Origin: Candidatus Aminicenantota bacterium
GTDB taxonomy: Bacteria; Acidobacteriota; Aminicenantia; Aminicenantales; Aminicenantaceae
Direction of reading: 5' to 3'
NCBI GenBank assembly: GCA_023135995.1
Contig: JAGLRY010000226.1
Coordinates: 1-6,457, forward strand
Length of the DNA stretch: 6,457 nucleotides
The translations under genes were made by a program, and so were the position numbers. Under the pieces are notes generated by a model. The model saw nothing but the letters and a program-made list of their open reading frames with translations. It was not told where the DNA came from and ran no database searches. Shown one piece after another: positions 5,697 to 6,457 of the stretch (its first letter is position 1; each line of letters begins with the position of its first letter).

Positions 5697-6457
5697 ATGG
5701 CCAACCGTAGAGAGATCAATATTATCAATAATCCCGACTTTATAAATCCGTATATCGCCAAAAAATCCAATCCCAAGGAAAACTATCAAGTCCTGGTGGA
5801 TGACGCGCCAGATCTCATTTTCACCACGGATCTTGAGGGAAATTTTCTCTATCTCAACAAAGTCGCTCAGGAAGTCATTAGGGCATCTTCTAAAACACAA
5901 AAAAACAATCTCATCAAGATCACGACTCCATCATATCAAAAGAAAATTCAAGCGCTGCTAAAAAGCGTCCGCCGAAAAAAATTTCCTCCCCCACTCGAGC
6001 TCGAGATCAAAACAGCCGGTGGTAAACACATCCTATTTGAAATTCAATTCAAGCCCATAAAGAACAACCGCGGAATCATCGTCGCACTTGAGGGGATCGC
6101 CCGCAATATCACTGAACGCAAAAAGGCAGAAGAGGCGTTCAAGGATTCCGTGAATAAATACGAAACCATCATCGAAACGGCCAAAGATGGCGTAGTCATC
6201 ATTCAGGACGGCATTTGTAAATACGCAAACAAGGCCATCGAAAATATAATGGGCTTCTCCCCAGAGGAACTAGTGGGAACTTCCCTGTTCGATAAGCTAC
6301 CGCAGAAAGAAAGAGACACCCTCGAAAAGCGATACCATATGCGTCTCGCCGGAAAAGATGTCCCCTCCGTCTATGAGCTCAACCTGGTCTGCAAGGATAA
6401 AAAAGTAAAAAAAGTCGAGATATCAGCTTCTCTTATCCAATACAATGGCCGGCCGGC
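5697..6457 (+). CDS. Multi-PAS sensor protein, N-terminal part (runs off the window)
   Basis: An open frame from ATG 5697 to the window end gives 253 complete residues and no stop. Two PAS domains are visible. The first spans about 30-140 and begins with the typical DDAPDLIFTTDLEGNFLYLN wording. It ends in the linker ARNITERKKAEEA (135-147), which usually joins PAS modules. The second begins near residue 152 with YETIIETAKDGVVII, continues through GFSPEELVG (186-194), and is cut off near its last strand. PAS domains sense ligands, redox state or light and pass the signal to an output domain, most often a histidine kinase, sometimes GGDEF or sigma54 activator. The output domain lies beyond the window. 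No signal peptide or membrane helix is seen, so a cytoplasmic sensor is likely. The in-frame stop at 5676-5678 leaves ATG 5697 as the first usable start, yet no clear Shine-Dalgarno sequence precedes it. Confidence 0.9.
   Translation, partial: MANRREINIINNPDFINPYIAKKSNPKENYQVLVDDAPDLIFTTDLEGNFLYLNKVAQEVIRASSKTQKNNLIKITTPSYQKKIQALLKSVRRKKFPPPLELEIKTAGGKHILFEIQFKPIKNNRGIIVALEGIARNITERKKAEEAFKDSVNKYETIIETAKDGVVIIQDGICKYANKAIENIMGFSPEELVGTSLFDKLPQKERDTLEKRYHMRLAGKDVPSVYELNLVCKDKKVKKVEISASLIQYNGRP

Noticed and set aside
5637..5900. An 87-codon minus-strand frame over the start of the PAS gene
   Set aside because: The plus strand here codes a well-formed PAS domain. The minus frame is its shadow and shows no motif.

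Overview
This 6.46 kb window comes from a bacterial chromosome. It holds five recognisable protein genes and one repeat-bearing intergenic region. The large kinase gene has an N-terminal zinc ribbon, a PknB-type kinase domain, one membrane helix, a TolB-N-like domain and a long TPR tail. That architecture and its wording resemble the expanded kinase families I recall from Candidatus Aminicenantes (OP8) and neighbouring Acidobacteriota-like lineages. The host assignment is an inference from memory, not a search result. Base composition looks moderate to AT-rich.

Layout: (1) 130-3252, minus strand, a 1040-residue membrane-anchored Ser/Thr kinase with a good ribosome binding site and a plausible promoter. 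(2) 3253-3469, a divergent control region. It carries two perfect hairpins (3322-3336 and 3352-3367) and a strong sigma70-type promoter for the rightward operon, overlapped by a repeated ATACAC/GTGTAT motif that looks like an autoregulatory operator. (3) 3470-3969, plus strand, a type II toxin-antitoxin pair: a ribbon-helix-helix antitoxin followed 2 bases later by an AT-rich RelE/ParE toxin, then a hairpin plus seven T residues (3999-4020) that can end the transcript. (4) 4051-5370, plus strand, an FAD-dependent oxidoreductase whose two ends resemble the polyunsaturated fatty acid isomerase PAI of Propionibacterium acnes as I remember it. (5) 5371-5696, non-coding, with two head-to-tail copies of a near-identical palindrome (core GGGGAC-T-GTCCCC), like the REP-type repeats mobilised by IS200-like transposases; no transposase is in the window. 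(6) 5697 to the window end, plus strand, the N-terminal part of a multi-PAS sensor protein that runs off the edge.

The genes do not form one pathway. Two signalling proteins (kinase and PAS sensor) flank a small defence or stability module and a single metabolic enzyme. No clearly new multi-gene system is visible. The items most worth following are the PAI-like enzyme, the paired palindromes with their possible nested fold, the toxin-antitoxin operator array, and a CxxCH motif inside the TPR part of the kinase.
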